From the NCBI GenBank assembly GCA_018449715.1, contig JAAVVA010000007.1, positions 1 through 64,000 on the forward strand: a stretch of 64,000 bases of DNA, read 5' to 3'. The DNA is from Acidobacteriaceae bacterium dw_441. GTDB taxonomy: Bacteria; Acidobacteriota; Terriglobia; Terriglobales; Acidobacteriaceae. Shown here piece after piece: positions 23,914 to 33,215 of this stretch; the stretch's first letter is position 1, and every line of letters starts with the position of its first letter. The position numbers were made by a program, and so were the translations under genes. The notes below the pieces were generated by a model. The model saw only the letters and a program-made list of their open reading frames with translations. It did not search any database and was not told the DNA's origin.

Positions 23914-26298
23914 ATGTCCCGCCCGCTGTTGTTTCTGATTTTCATTGCTACCCTTACCGCATCTGGCCAACACTTGAGCTACGCACAGAGCCAGTGTCCA
24001 GTTCCCACAGCCCCATCCGTTGCGCTGACCGGTATTGTCTCCGATCCAACGGGAGCAGTCCTCCGCGATGCGCAGGTAACCCTCTCGTGTGGAGAGTCTT
24101 CCATTCGAGGAACGACGGACGCGACAGGAAGATACTCAGTTCAACTCCCGTCCGGGATCTATCAGTTGCTAGTGCAGGCCAACGGCTTCACCACCAGGGA
24201 GCAGAGCTTCCAGGTTTTGCCCGGCAGGGTGAACCAGCAGGATCTGATTCTGAATGTCTCTCAGCAGAACAGCACCATTGAGGTTCGCGCCGGGGCTCAA
24301 GGTTACGAGGTGACCGAGAGCAGTTCCTCAACCCGAACCGATACTGCGATTCGGGATATTCCGCAGGCTGTCTACGTTATCCCGGAACAGATTCTTCAGG
24401 AGCAGCAGGTAGTGAGGCTCGCTGACGCGGTACGGAACGTAAGTGGCGTGACCATCGCAGAGGATGCAGGCGGTCGCCAGGAACGAGTCACCATGCGCGG
24501 TTTCGTCACGGACACAACATTCCAGGACGGCTTCCGCAATGCCTCGGGCGCAAACGCCACTTTCCCGGAGTTTGCGAATGTGCAGCGCGTGGATATTCTC
24601 AAAGGCCCGTCATCAACAGTTTTCGGTCGCCTCGATCCCGGTGGCGTCGTCAATCTTGTGACTAAGCAGCCCCTTTCGGAGCACTACTATAGTGTGACGA
24701 TGCAGGGAGGCTCCTATCAGTTCATGAGGCCGACAATCGATATCTCGGGACCGATAACGGCAAACAAGTCCCTGCTGTATCGCGTCATTGCTTCCGGTCA
24801 GGACAGCCAGAGCTTCCGCGACTTCAACTTCACACGTCGCCTCTTCCTGTCGCCCACGCTGACATGGACCCCGTCGCCTAAGACAAGTCTGCGACTCTAT
24901 ACCGAGTTCCTTGGCGGCAGCAATCTCAACGATCGCGGCCTGATCGCTATTGGGACAAGGCCTGCGGACCTCCCTGTGAGCCGCTATCTTGCGGATCCGA
25001 ACCTGATCTATCCGTATCGCCAAGGCAAGGCGGGATTGAGTCTCGATCAGGCACTGGGGCACGGATGGACGTTCCGCAGCTATGAGCGCTCGTCTACGGG
25101 CTGGGATAATTACAACTCCCGCATCGCCAACGCGCTTTCGGCAGACCATCAGACGGTCACCTTGAACGATCTGCGTACCGATCAATACTTTCAGGCGCAC
25201 TACTGGGTCAATGAGGTAACGGGCACAGTGAAGACGGGGACGATCCAGCACACGCTGCTGGCCGGGGCTGAGCTGAACTATGAGATCTACGACACCAATA
25301 CAGTGCGTCCAGCCTCCGGATCGCCAGCGGAGACGCTCAATATCTATCATCCGGACTATGCTGCGCTGCCGCCGCGTTCGCTGACGGCCACCTCACGCGT
25401 TGACCAATCGCGCAATGGCTACGGTGGTGGTTACTTGCAGGATCAGGTCGCACTCACTCAGAAGCTCAAGATAACTGGCGGAATACGCTACGATCTCGCA
25501 AAAATTAAAGATGTCGGCTATGTTGTGACCGTAAGCTCCTCCAGCCGCGCTACCGCCTGGTCGCCGCGTGTCGGCATTACCTATGAACCATTTCAATCGC
25601 TTTCGCTTTACGCGACATACAACAAGTCCTTCCAGCCGGAGACGGGAACCGATGTAAACGGAACCCCCTTCAAGCCCGAGTATGGACGGCTGCTGGAGGC
25701 AGGTTTCAAGTTCGATACTCTGAGCCACCGGGTCAGAGGGACGGCTTCGGTCTACCAGATCGACCTGACGAACGTGAGCACGGCGGACCCCAATAATGCG
25801 GGCTACTCTATCCAGCTGGGCCAGCAGAGGAGCCGGGGAGTGGAGTTCAATGCCCTCACTCATCTCACTCGGCAGTGGGATTTGATTACCGGATACGCCC
25901 TGACGAATGCAACGGTTCGCCAGGACAACACCTACCTTGTCGATAGCCAGCTTCAGTCTGTACCACGGCACACGGCGAATCTCTGGACGCGCTACAACCA
26001 GACGCGCGGATGGCTGACGGGCGCATCGATTGGAGCAGGCATCAATGGCGTGAGTAATATGCAGGGGCAGCTCATTACCCAAGCGGCTCCGAACACCTTC
26101 TTTCTTGTTCCCGGTTGGGCAAAAGTGGATGCAGGCGTCTCTTATGAGCGACCGGCTGAGGGACACTGGAAGTATCGCTTCGCGCTCAACGCCAATAACC
26201 TCCTCGACCGCCGCTACTTCTCGGGCGCCAGCGGACGATTCGCGGTGTATCCGGGAAGTCCGCGAAACGTAATCGCATCCCTGCAACTGATCCGTTAG
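23914..26298 (+). CDS. TonB-dependent siderophore receptor
   Basis: This 794-residue outer-membrane receptor starts at ATG 23914 after AAGAAAGGCAAGTT. A signal peptide (LLFLIFIATLTASGQHLSYA) is followed by a carboxypeptidase-regulatory domain (LTGIVSDPTGAVLRDAQVTL), then a plug domain with RTDTAIRDIPQAVYVIPEQI, VRNVSGVTIAED and VDILKGPSSTVFGRLDPGGV, which are hallmarks of FhuA/FpvA-type siderophore receptors. The barrel ends NVIASLQLIR. The preceding PepSY protein supports a role in ferric-siderophore uptake. The same plug motifs recur in the second receptor at 39783-42188. Confidence 0.9.
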   Translation: MSRPLLFLIFIATLTASGQHLSYAQSQCPVPTAPSVALTGIVSDPTGAVLRDAQVTLSCGESSIRGTTDATGRYSVQLPSGIYQLLVQANGFTTREQSFQVLPGRVNQQDLILNVSQQNSTIEVRAGAQGYEVTESSSSTRTDTAIRDIPQAVYVIPEQILQEQQVVRLADAVRNVSGVTIAEDAGGRQERVTMRGFVTDTTFQDGFRNASGANATFPEFANVQRVDILKGPSSTVFGRLDPGGVVNLVTKQPLSEHYYSVTMQGGSYQFMRPTIDISGPITANKSLLYRVIASGQDSQSFRDFNFTRRLFLSPTLTWTPSPKTSLRLYTEFLGGSNLNDRGLIAIGTRPADLPVSRYLADPNLIYPYRQGKAGLSLDQALGHGWTFRSYERSSTGWDNYNSRIANALSADHQTVTLNDLRTDQYFQAHYWVNEVTGTVKTGTIQHTLLAGAELNYEIYDTNTVRPASGSPAETLNIYHPDYAALPPRSLTATSRVDQSRNGYGGGYLQDQVALTQKLKITGGIRYDLAKIKDVGYVVTVSSSSRATAWSPRVGITYEPFQSLSLYATYNKSFQPETGTDVNGTPFKPEYGRLLEAGFKFDTLSHRVRGTASVYQIDLTNVSTADPNNAGYSIQLGQQRSRGVEFNALTHLTRQWDLITGYALTNATVRQDNTYLVDSQLQSVPRHTANLWTRYNQTRGWLTGASIGAGINGVSNMQGQLITQAAPNTFFLVPGWAKVDAGVSYERPAEGHWKYRFALNANNLLDRRYFSGASGRFAVYPGSPRNVIASLQLIR

Positions 26299-26594
26299 TT
26301 TATTCCTCTTCGGCTGCAGGTATTGGTTCTTTTCGCTACAACTACAGCAGAAGTCTTCCCCCGTCATCCGCGATTCGCAGATGCAAGCTCATTGAGCAGA
26401 GGGAATCTCACTGACAAACCCGGAATGATTCGCAAATGTGGCGAGGCAGGATAAGCTATTCTGAATCGCCGCGGGGACTGAGCACCAGCGTTTAAATAGG
26501 CCGGTTTGCGGATGGAAGTTGATATGTATCCGTGAAAGCGTGAGCTTTCGGCGTGGACGAAGCCCTCCCATCTGTGACCGAGTGGAACTCTGGG

Positions 26595-28091
26595 ATGATG
26601 ACAAAATTCATAAGCAAGCTCTACTCGCAAGGAAGTCGGCGACTACCTTCAACCCGACGCAGAGGGATGGGGTGGTTCGTGCTTGGCATAGTCCCCCTCG
26701 GAGTGGCTTGGCTAGCGTCCCACCAATTGCTGGCCCAGTCGGCTTCAAACGCTTCATCAGCAGCGTCCTGCAGCCAACGGCTCCGGCCAGAATATAGATT
26801 CCCATTCCTTCGCTACGACGAGGATTGGTCGTTCCGGAAATGTACCCCGCGGGCTGATTTCTGGGATCCGATCAAATACATGCGTCTCGGCAAGAGGGGT
26901 TCCTATCTGAGCCTTGGTGGAGAAGTTCGCGGGGTTTACGAGTCTTACGATGAACAGTATTGGGGAGACGGACCACAAGACCGGGGTGGATGGCTCCTTC
27001 AACACTATCTAGTTCACGGCGACCTCCACTTCAATCCGTCATTCAGGCTCTTTGGCGAGTTTCAGGCGGCCTTTGAGAATGGACGTGCGGGCGGTCCGCG
27101 CCCCTACGATGAAGACAAGTTCGATCTCCATCAGGCCTTTATCGATTTCGGCCATCACGCTAGTTCTGACGGAGTGACACTCAGAGTCGGACGGCAGGAG
27201 TTCTACTACGGCTCGGGCCGTCTGGTGGATGCAAGATTTGGGCTGAACACTCGCATCAGCTTCGATGGTGCGAAGCTAATGGTTCAAGCAGGGCCCACGA
27301 AGATCGACGCCTTTGCTTCCCGCCCCACACTCCAACGTCCGGGTGTCTTTGACGATACGCCTGACTCCAAGAAGGCCTTTTGGGGAGTCTATAGCACCAC
27401 AACAAGACCGAGCAGCTCCCTGGAGTTCTATTACCTGGGATATTTGGCGGCCCAGCAGACATTCGCTGTAGGAACTGGATATTTCCAGTCTCACACCCTC
27501 GGGGGACGGTGGGCTGGAAAACACGACAGCTTTGATTTCGATGAAGAAGCCAACGTGCAACTCGGAAGACTTGGCTCGGGTGACATCCGCGCATGGTCCG
27601 TCGCATTCAACAACGGCTATACCTTTAGAGATACAAGAGTACGGCCGAGATTGAGCCTGCGGTCAGACGTGACAAGCGGCGACAGCGATCCTTCTGATCG
27701 ACATCTCGGGACGTTTTACCCTCTCTACGCGCGGGGAAAATACTATGGCGAAGCCGACCTGAACGGTCCAGTCAACACCATTGATCTTCTTCCGCAAGTT
27801 GACGCTCAACTCAGCGAGAGGATCTCCGTCAGTGGGAGCTACGGAGCGTTTTGGAGGGAAAGCCTTCGTGACGGAATTTACGGCTTCGCCGGTAATCTCT
27901 ACAAGCCGGGAGATGCCACACAAGCACGGTTCATCGGACAACAGGGAGAAGTGGACATGAACTACGCGGTCAAGCCGCACACACTCATTCGTGTCGTTTA
28001 TCAGCATTTCTTTGCAGGGGAGTTCCTCAAACGGACGCCCCCCGGATACGGAGTGAACTATGTGACGGTCTGGGCGGACTATCACTTTTAG
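26595..28091 (+). CDS. alginate-export-type outer-membrane porin
   Basis: ATG 26595 opens a protein of 498 residues with a late hydrophobic signal (WFVLGIVPLGVAWLASHQLL, then AQS). The mature part begins YRFPFLRYDEDW and shows the Alginate_exp domain: YMRLGKRGSYLSLGGEVRGV, FGEFQAAFENG, KFDLHQAFIDFG, TLRVGRQEFYYGSGRLVDAR. It ends in aromatic F (TVWADYHF). These porins let anionic oligosaccharides or small solutes across the outer membrane. GTG 26553 is an alternative start. No alginate-synthesis genes are near, so alginate itself is not implied. Confidence 0.8.
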   Translation: MMTKFISKLYSQGSRRLPSTRRRGMGWFVLGIVPLGVAWLASHQLLAQSASNASSAASCSQRLRPEYRFPFLRYDEDWSFRKCTPRADFWDPIKYMRLGKRGSYLSLGGEVRGVYESYDEQYWGDGPQDRGGWLLQHYLVHGDLHFNPSFRLFGEFQAAFENGRAGGPRPYDEDKFDLHQAFIDFGHHASSDGVTLRVGRQEFYYGSGRLVDARFGLNTRISFDGAKLMVQAGPTKIDAFASRPTLQRPGVFDDTPDSKKAFWGVYSTTTRPSSSLEFYYLGYLAAQQTFAVGTGYFQSHTLGGRWAGKHDSFDFDEEANVQLGRLGSGDIRAWSVAFNNGYTFRDTRVRPRLSLRSDVTSGDSDPSDRHLGTFYPLYARGKYYGEADLNGPVNTIDLLPQVDAQLSERISVSGSYGAFWRESLRDGIYGFAGNLYKPGDATQARFIGQQGEVDMNYAVKPHTLIRVVYQHFFAGEFLKRTPPGYGVNYVTVWADYHF

Positions 28092-28097
28092 GGGCGC

Positions 28098-28129
28098 CAC
28101 GGGGAGCGCTAAATCCCGCTCCCCCCGTG
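28098..28129. terminator. imperfect hairpin between convergent genes
   Basis: CACGGGGAGCG pairs with CGCTCC...CCCGTG with a two-base bulge. It lies between the porin and the SnoaL-like gene. No T-run is present, so efficiency is doubtful. Confidence 0.35.
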
Positions 28130-28169
28130 ACGCAATAGACCTCGTCTCTTTATTAGCAGTAGGTTCCGC

Positions 28170-28667
28170 CTATGCTTGTCCAACATCGAGACGGCCGATC
28201 TTTCCGTCCGCCGTGAGATGGAAGCGGAAGTAAGTCCGAAAGTCTCCCCATGTATCGGAATGAAATGCTCCCTCGAGGTTCAAGCCGTCGTTCTCGATCT
28301 TGTCGATCGAAGTGAAGCGTTCATGCCCGAGTGCATCTTGTGTGAACTTCTTCAGATTTCTCGGATGTCCATCGTCCAACATGGTGGCATCCGGCGTAAA
28401 GAGCGCAGACCATGCTGCCTTATCACCTTTTTGCAGAGCCTCGATCGCGGCCTTCACGGTGGGATTCTTCAAAGCATCCAGATTCATTGCATTCTCCTTG
28501 ATGGTGTTGGCGTGCTGCATCGAACGCGGCACGTAAGAAGATTGGTGAAGACTCATGCCCCAGACAGGCATGAGTCCACTGTTTAAGAGACCGAAAGACA
28601 ATGTGCTTACCCACACGAACATTCTCTTCGATAACTTCCTGCTCTTGTGTGCTTGTGTCGTATTCAT
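28170..28667 (-). CDS. SnoaL/NTF2-like protein with long N-terminus
   Basis: The C-terminal 105 residues (from MNLDALKNPTVKAAIEALQK) form an NTF2-like fold typical of SnoaL-type proteins: KGDKAAWSALFTPDATMLDD, WGDFRTYFRFHLTADGKIGR. Two starts have good ribosome binding sites. ATG 28667 follows AAGGAGATCGCA and adds a 60-residue leader with a hydrophobic helix (MFVWVSTLSFGLLNSGLMPV). ATG 28487 follows AAGGAG and gives the bare domain. I keep the longer form; it would be membrane-anchored or exported. Substrate unknown. Confidence 0.65.
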   Translation of the reverse strand: MNTTQAHKSRKLSKRMFVWVSTLSFGLLNSGLMPVWGMSLHQSSYVPRSMQHANTIKENAMNLDALKNPTVKAAIEALQKGDKAAWSALFTPDATMLDDGHPRNLKKFTQDALGHERFTSIDKIENDGLNLEGAFHSDTWGDFRTYFRFHLTADGKIGRLDVGQA

Positions 28668-28718
28668 TGCGATCTCCTTATATGTTTTGTTCTTTGCGTT
28701 CCAAGTGAATGCGCCACA

Positions 28719-30305
28719 CTAGGACTTGGGGTACGTTGTCTGCCATCCACCGCCAAGAGCCTTATACAGAGCGATTGCCGACAGCGAAATATTCAAATCG
28801 CTGTCCACCAGGTTCTTCTGCGTTTGCAGAAGAGCCTTCTGAGAGGTCAGGACATAGAGATAGTTGGAAGCTCCAGCCTGATAGCGATTCTCTGAAACCG
28901 ATATAGCAAGATGATTCTGCTCAATCGCCGCCTGTAAGAATTCGCGCCGTCTCTGTTGTTCCGACAGTCCATCAAGAGCGTTCGCAATCTCGTACCAGGC
29001 GTTCAACACGCTTTTCTGGTACGCAAAGGCCGCCTCTTTTTGCTGCGCTTCCGCGAGGTGCAACTCTCCACGCAGGCGTCCACCTTCAAACAGCGGCAGA
29101 GATACACTCGGCCCGATCGCATACTGGCGCGATGCCCAGCTTCCGAGATCGCTCGCGCTCAGAGACTGAAGTCCCATACTGCCGGAGATGCTGATCCGAG
29201 GATAGAAGTTCCCTTTGGCAACACCGATATTTGCGGTAGCCGTATGAAGCCTTGCTTCCGCCGCAAGGATGTCCGGGCGGCGCTCCGCCAGTTCCGAGGG
29301 CACTCCCGTAGGCAGCTTCGCCGGAAGATGTGGCATCGTCGCAGGCTTGGACAACTCCTCGTGCAGCGACGAAGGAGGTTCTGCAAGAAGCAGACTCAAC
29401 AGATGGATCAGAGCCTCTTCCTGTTGTTCCTGGGGAGGAAGCTGCGATTCGATCTCATGCAGGTACGCCTGCGCATCTGCCACCTCGAGCTTGGTCGCAA
29501 CACCAGCCTGCTGCCTCGATTGCACCAACTGCAGACCATGTTTGGCCAACTCGACATCTTCCACGGTCAGTCGGTGAACCTCCTGCACGCTGCGAAGCTC
29601 AAGATAGTTACGGGCAACGTCTGCAATCACGATCGTCAGCATATCCCGCTGCTCGTCGGCGATAGCCTGCGAGCTGGCAGAGGCTGATTCCGTCTCCCGC
29701 TTGATGCGGCCCCAGATATCCGGCTCCCACGAGGCATCAAACCCGTACTGCCAAAGGTTGTAGGGCGTGGCGAGTCGGGCCGTTTGATCTTCCACAAGAC
29801 CTTCCGGAGCGGCACCGCCTGCAACGGTTCCCGCGGACTGATCCGCGGCAGTTCCCACGAGGCTCAGCAGTCCAGTACCACTTGCTCCCTGCCGGTTATA
29901 GGTAGCGGCAGCTTCCGAGTGCGGCAGCCTATCTGCTCCTACGATCTTCGCCTGGGCGCGAGCTTCGGTAAGCCTCTCTCCGGCAATCTTGATGTCAAGG
30001 TTGGCCGAGATCGCGCGATGGATCAGCGAATCGAGCGTTGCGTCCTGGAACGTGTGCCAGAACTCGGGGTCCATCGGCTCCTCTACCGTTTGGATTGCTG
30101 CTTTCGACGAAGCAGTTTCCATTGTCGTGGCGCCGGTAATCGTTGGAGCCGTCCACGCAACCGGCTTCTGGAAGTTGGGGCCAATAACCTTGCACCCGGT
30201 GAGCAGAGAAGCCATAAGAGCCAGTGTTGAAGCAGCCGTAGCCAATCTGGAAAAACCTTGCTGCTGCAATTCCAACGTTGCACGATGCTGTATCTGGCGT
30301 TTCAT
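28719..30305 (-). CDS. NodT/OprM-family outer-membrane efflux lipoprotein
   Basis: The 528-residue protein has a lipobox (SLLTGC) near residue 38, then KVIGPNFQKP, the usual start of mature OprM-type proteins. Two outer-membrane-efflux repeats follow, with long alpha-helical stretches (LDIKIAGERLTEARAQAKIV, EVEDVELAKHGLQLVQSRQQ-like). GVPSELAERRPDILAAEARL is the NodT-family signature region. It starts at ATG 30305, one base overlapping the stop of the adaptor gene (TAATG), so translation is coupled. It forms the outer-membrane channel for the EmrAB-like pump. Confidence 0.9.
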   Translation of the reverse strand: MKRQIQHRATLELQQQGFSRLATAASTLALMASLLTGCKVIGPNFQKPVAWTAPTITGATTMETASSKAAIQTVEEPMDPEFWHTFQDATLDSLIHRAISANLDIKIAGERLTEARAQAKIVGADRLPHSEAAATYNRQGASGTGLLSLVGTAADQSAGTVAGGAAPEGLVEDQTARLATPYNLWQYGFDASWEPDIWGRIKRETESASASSQAIADEQRDMLTIVIADVARNYLELRSVQEVHRLTVEDVELAKHGLQLVQSRQQAGVATKLEVADAQAYLHEIESQLPPQEQQEEALIHLLSLLLAEPPSSLHEELSKPATMPHLPAKLPTGVPSELAERRPDILAAEARLHTATANIGVAKGNFYPRISISGSMGLQSLSASDLGSWASRQYAIGPSVSLPLFEGGRLRGELHLAEAQQKEAAFAYQKSVLNAWYEIANALDGLSEQQRRREFLQAAIEQNHLAISVSENRYQAGASNYLYVLTSQKALLQTQKNLVDSDLNISLSAIALYKALGGGWQTTYPKS

Positions 30306-31399
30306 TACATTTGCTCCTTCTGGGAAGCCGCCGCGCCATTGAGGCTCTTCTGCTCGGCTACCCTTTGTGTGCTATCGGTCTCGACCGTGGTGACCACGGA
30401 CATGCCGACTCGCAAAAGATCAAGATGTGCATTTTGCTGGTCAAACCGAATCTTTACCGGGATGCGCTGTACGACCTTGGTGAAGTTGCCGGTCGCGTTG
30501 TCTGGTGCGACAGGAGCAAACGAGACTCCAGTTGCGGGGGCGACGCTCTCGACGTATCCGGTGAAGCTCAGGTTCGGGTACGAATCGACGTGGATCGAAA
30601 CCTTGGCGTGGTCTCGAATGTGCTCGAGTTGAACTTCGCGGTAGTTGCTGACCACGTAGATCTCGTTGAGGGGAACCAGCGCCAACAGCGTAGTCCCTGG
30701 GTTGATGTACTGGCCCACGCGAATGGTGCGCGAGCCGACCACTCCATCAAAGGGCGCCCGGATCTCTGTATAGGAGAGGTTCAACTCTGCCTGCTTCACC
30801 GCCACAGCGGCACGTTGCTGCTCGGCTCGCGCCCGCATCAACTGTCCTTGCAGAACATCGATCTGCTGCCGGGCAGCGCGGCTTCCGGCCGTGTCCCGAT
30901 CCTTCACCGCAAGGGACTGCTTCAAGCGGGTCGCTGTCTCCTGCTGCTCCTGTTGCGTGCCGGAGCCGTCCTGCGACAGCTTCTGGTAACGCTCCGAGTT
31001 CGCATTGTCGAAAGCGATAGCCGCTTCATCCGACAGGAGCGAGGCGTCCTGCTGCCGAATCACGGAAGACTGCTGGCCGAGCTGCGCGTTCAGCGTTGTC
31101 GCAGTTGCCTGCGCGATGGCCATCTCTGCGCGTGCAGTATTCAGCGCAGTCTGGTAGTCGCGGCTGTCCAGCTTCGCCAGGAGCTGCCCCTTCTTGACGC
31201 TCTGGTTATCATCCACCAGCACTTGCTCCACCAGGCCCGGCACCTTTGCGGCGAGCATACTGAAGTCCGCCTGCGTGTAGGCATCATTCGTCTGTTCTGT
31301 GGCGGGCTGCCTCCCGATCTGGCGATATACCGTCAGAGCCACTCCTGCGACCAGTAACAGGCCACCCGTTGCAATCAGAAACCACCGTAGTCGTTTCAT
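30305..31399 (-). CDS. EmrA/HlyD-family membrane-fusion protein
   Basis: The 364-residue adaptor has one N-terminal transmembrane helix (FLIATGGLLLVAGVALTVY), TNDAYTQADFSMLAAKVPG (biotinyl-lipoyl-like half motif), a coiled-coil hairpin and AELNLSYTEIRAPFDGVVGS, the EmrA-type signature, then beta-barrel IRVGQYINPGTTLLALVP. The start ATG 31399 follows GAGGTGAGGTT. It is divergent from the MFS pump gene at 31632 and co-transcribed with the OprM-like lipoprotein. Together the three make a tripartite drug-efflux system spanning both membranes. Confidence 0.9.
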   Translation of the reverse strand: MKRLRWFLIATGGLLLVAGVALTVYRQIGRQPATEQTNDAYTQADFSMLAAKVPGLVEQVLVDDNQSVKKGQLLAKLDSRDYQTALNTARAEMAIAQATATTLNAQLGQQSSVIRQQDASLLSDEAAIAFDNANSERYQKLSQDGSGTQQEQQETATRLKQSLAVKDRDTAGSRAARQQIDVLQGQLMRARAEQQRAAVAVKQAELNLSYTEIRAPFDGVVGSRTIRVGQYINPGTTLLALVPLNEIYVVSNYREVQLEHIRDHAKVSIHVDSYPNLSFTGYVESVAPATGVSFAPVAPDNATGNFTKVVQRIPVKIRFDQQNAHLDLLRVGMSVVTTVETDSTQRVAEQKSLNGAAASQKEQM

Positions 31400-31430
31400 A
31401 ACCTCACCTCAAACCTTCAAGCTCATACTT

Positions 31431-31448
31431 AGATACCGAATAGTATTT
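31431..31448. promoter_or_regulatory. operator-like site, copy 1 (adaptor side)
   Basis: AGATACCGAATAGTATTT. Its reverse complement matches copy 2 at 31598-31615 in 16 of 18 positions, and each copy is itself an imperfect dyad (ATAC and GTAT half-sites). It lies 31 bp upstream of the adaptor start. A binding site for the adjacent TetR protein is likely but unproven. Confidence 0.65.
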
Positions 31449-31597
31449 ATAAGATTCACGTATTTTGAATATTCCTCCAAATGGATAAAAAGCTGTGCTT
31501 ACGCGTCATTCAACCCAAATATCCTTATATATAAGCACACAGCAAGAGGACCGCCGCAAGCCAAAGTTCCCGGAATCCTTTCTCTTCTGCATGTATC

Positions 31598-31615
31598 AAA
31601 TACTATTGAGTATCT
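31598..31615. promoter_or_regulatory. operator-like site, copy 2 (pump side)
   Basis: AAATACTATTGAGTATCT, the inverted counterpart of copy 1, ending 16 bp before the MFS pump ATG and just ahead of its GGAGG. Binding here would block pump and TetR expression. Confidence 0.65.
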
Positions 31616-31631
31616 TGATTGGAGGATTGCG

Positions 31632-33215
31632 ATGTCCACCACAACCACAACAACAGCACCGCCGGCTCCGGCTCATGCCGTATGGGGAACCCGGCTGTTG
31701 ATTGGCAATGCCGGTATCTTCCTTGGGTCGATTATGTCCGGCCTGGCAAACCGGGTTGCGGCTGTCTCTTTGGCCGATACGCAAGGCGCTCTTGGAATCG
31801 GGCATGACTCCGCTGCCTGGTTACAGGGAGCCTATACCGCAGCGGAACTGGCTGCGATGCCAGTCGCGGCGTGGCTGGCAATGACCTTTTCGATGCGGCG
31901 CTTCCATGCGGCAGCCACCTTCATCACGGGACTGCTAGGGCTGCTCGTACCGTTTGCCCCCACGATCCCACTCTTCTTCTTGCTACGCATCAGCCAGGGC
32001 TTTTCGGCCGGGCTGCTCGTGCCGCTGCTGATGACCGCGGCTCTGCGTTATTACCCTCTTCCTCTGCGGCTCTATGGACTCAGCACCTACTCGATGACGG
32101 CGATCCTCGCGCCGAACCTCGCGGTTTGGCTGGCGTCGGTCTGGACGGATCGGCTCTTCAACTGGAGATTCGTTTACTGGCAATCCCCGATCTTATCTGC
32201 AATCGCCATTGCAGCCGTACTCTGGGGAATTCCTCAAGATCCACTCCGCCTTGAGCGATTTCGCCAGCTCGATTGGCGTGGTGTGCTCCTGGGCTGTGGC
32301 GGTCTGATTATGCTTGCGCTTGGGCTCTCGCAGGGAGACCGGCTCGACTGGTTCAACTCGCCTCTGATCACCAGGCTTCTGATCGGTGGGGTCGTCTCGT
32401 TTGCGCTCTTCATGGTCAACGAGTGGTTCCATCCACTTCCCTTGTTCCGGCTCCAACTTCTGGCCAGGCGTAACCTTCTCTTTGGCATGTCCACGTTGCT
32501 GGTACTGATGTCGATTTTGCTCTCCGGCAGCGCGCTTCCGGCCGACCACCTGGCTGAGATCTGGGGCTTTCGCTCCCAATACATCGCACCCGTTGGTCTT
32601 TGGATCAGCGTTCCGCAGCTGCTGATCGCTCCTGGCGTCGCCTTCTTTCTCTACAAGAAATGGGTAGACGCCCGTAAGGTTCTTGCGCTTGGCCTTCTGC
32701 TGATTGCTGTCTCATGTTTTCTGGGATCAAGAATCACGACGGAGTGGATGGGGCAGAACTTCCTGCTTGTTCAGGCTATTCAGGCCGTCGGGCAGCCAAT
32801 GGCTGTTATCCCGATTCTGTTCTTATGTACAAGCGTCGTACAGCCGCCCGAGGGGCCCTTCGTCTCGGCCATGTTCAACACCACCCGTGCAGGGGGAACG
32901 GTCATCGGCAGTTCTTTGCTTGGAGCCTTCCTTACGATGCGAGAGCACGTCCATTCCAACGTCCTTGTCGATCACGCCGGCAATGTCCGAGCGATGACGT
33001 CCATGCGGCTGGACTCGCTGGCGGATGGCGAAACATTCACAAATGCCTCTTGGACTGCACAAAGCAGGGTCCTGGCGGAGTTCGCCGAAGGGCTGCATCG
33101 TCAGGCTGCGGTGCTTTCCTATGCGGACGCGTATCTGGTCTTCGGAGTGCTGGCCCTGCTGCTGATTCCGTATGTGCTTTGTATGCAGTACATCCCTGCA
33201 CCTAAACTGAAGTAA
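31632..33215 (+). CDS. DHA2-family MFS drug exporter (EmrB-like)
   Basis: The start is ATG 31632 after GGAGGATTGCG; an open frame upstream to 31299 overlaps the divergent adaptor and is not used. The 527-residue protein has about 14 hydrophobic helices. MSGLANRVAAVSLADTQGAL replaces the more usual mDxtivNvALP first-helix motif; LLRISQGFSAGLLVPLLMTA is motif C-like. It should export drugs or toxic organics with the EmrA-like and OprM-like partners. Its stop overlaps the TetR start by one base (TAATG), so the repressor is made together with the pump, a negative-feedback arrangement. Confidence 0.88.
   Translation: MSTTTTTTAPPAPAHAVWGTRLLIGNAGIFLGSIMSGLANRVAAVSLADTQGALGIGHDSAAWLQGAYTAAELAAMPVAAWLAMTFSMRRFHAAATFITGLLGLLVPFAPTIPLFFLLRISQGFSAGLLVPLLMTAALRYYPLPLRLYGLSTYSMTAILAPNLAVWLASVWTDRLFNWRFVYWQSPILSAIAIAAVLWGIPQDPLRLERFRQLDWRGVLLGCGGLIMLALGLSQGDRLDWFNSPLITRLLIGGVVSFALFMVNEWFHPLPLFRLQLLARRNLLFGMSTLLVLMSILLSGSALPADHLAEIWGFRSQYIAPVGLWISVPQLLIAPGVAFFLYKKWVDARKVLALGLLLIAVSCFLGSRITTEWMGQNFLLVQAIQAVGQPMAVIPILFLCTSVVQPPEGPFVSAMFNTTRAGGTVIGSSLLGAFLTMREHVHSNVLVDHAGNVRAMTSMRLDSLADGETFTNASWTAQSRVLAEFAEGLHRQAAVLSYADAYLVFGVLALLLIPYVLCMQYIPAPKLK

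Noticed and set aside
31299..31631. N-terminal extension of the MFS pump frame
   Set aside because: It overlaps the divergent adaptor gene and the operators; ATG 31632 with GGAGG is the natural start.
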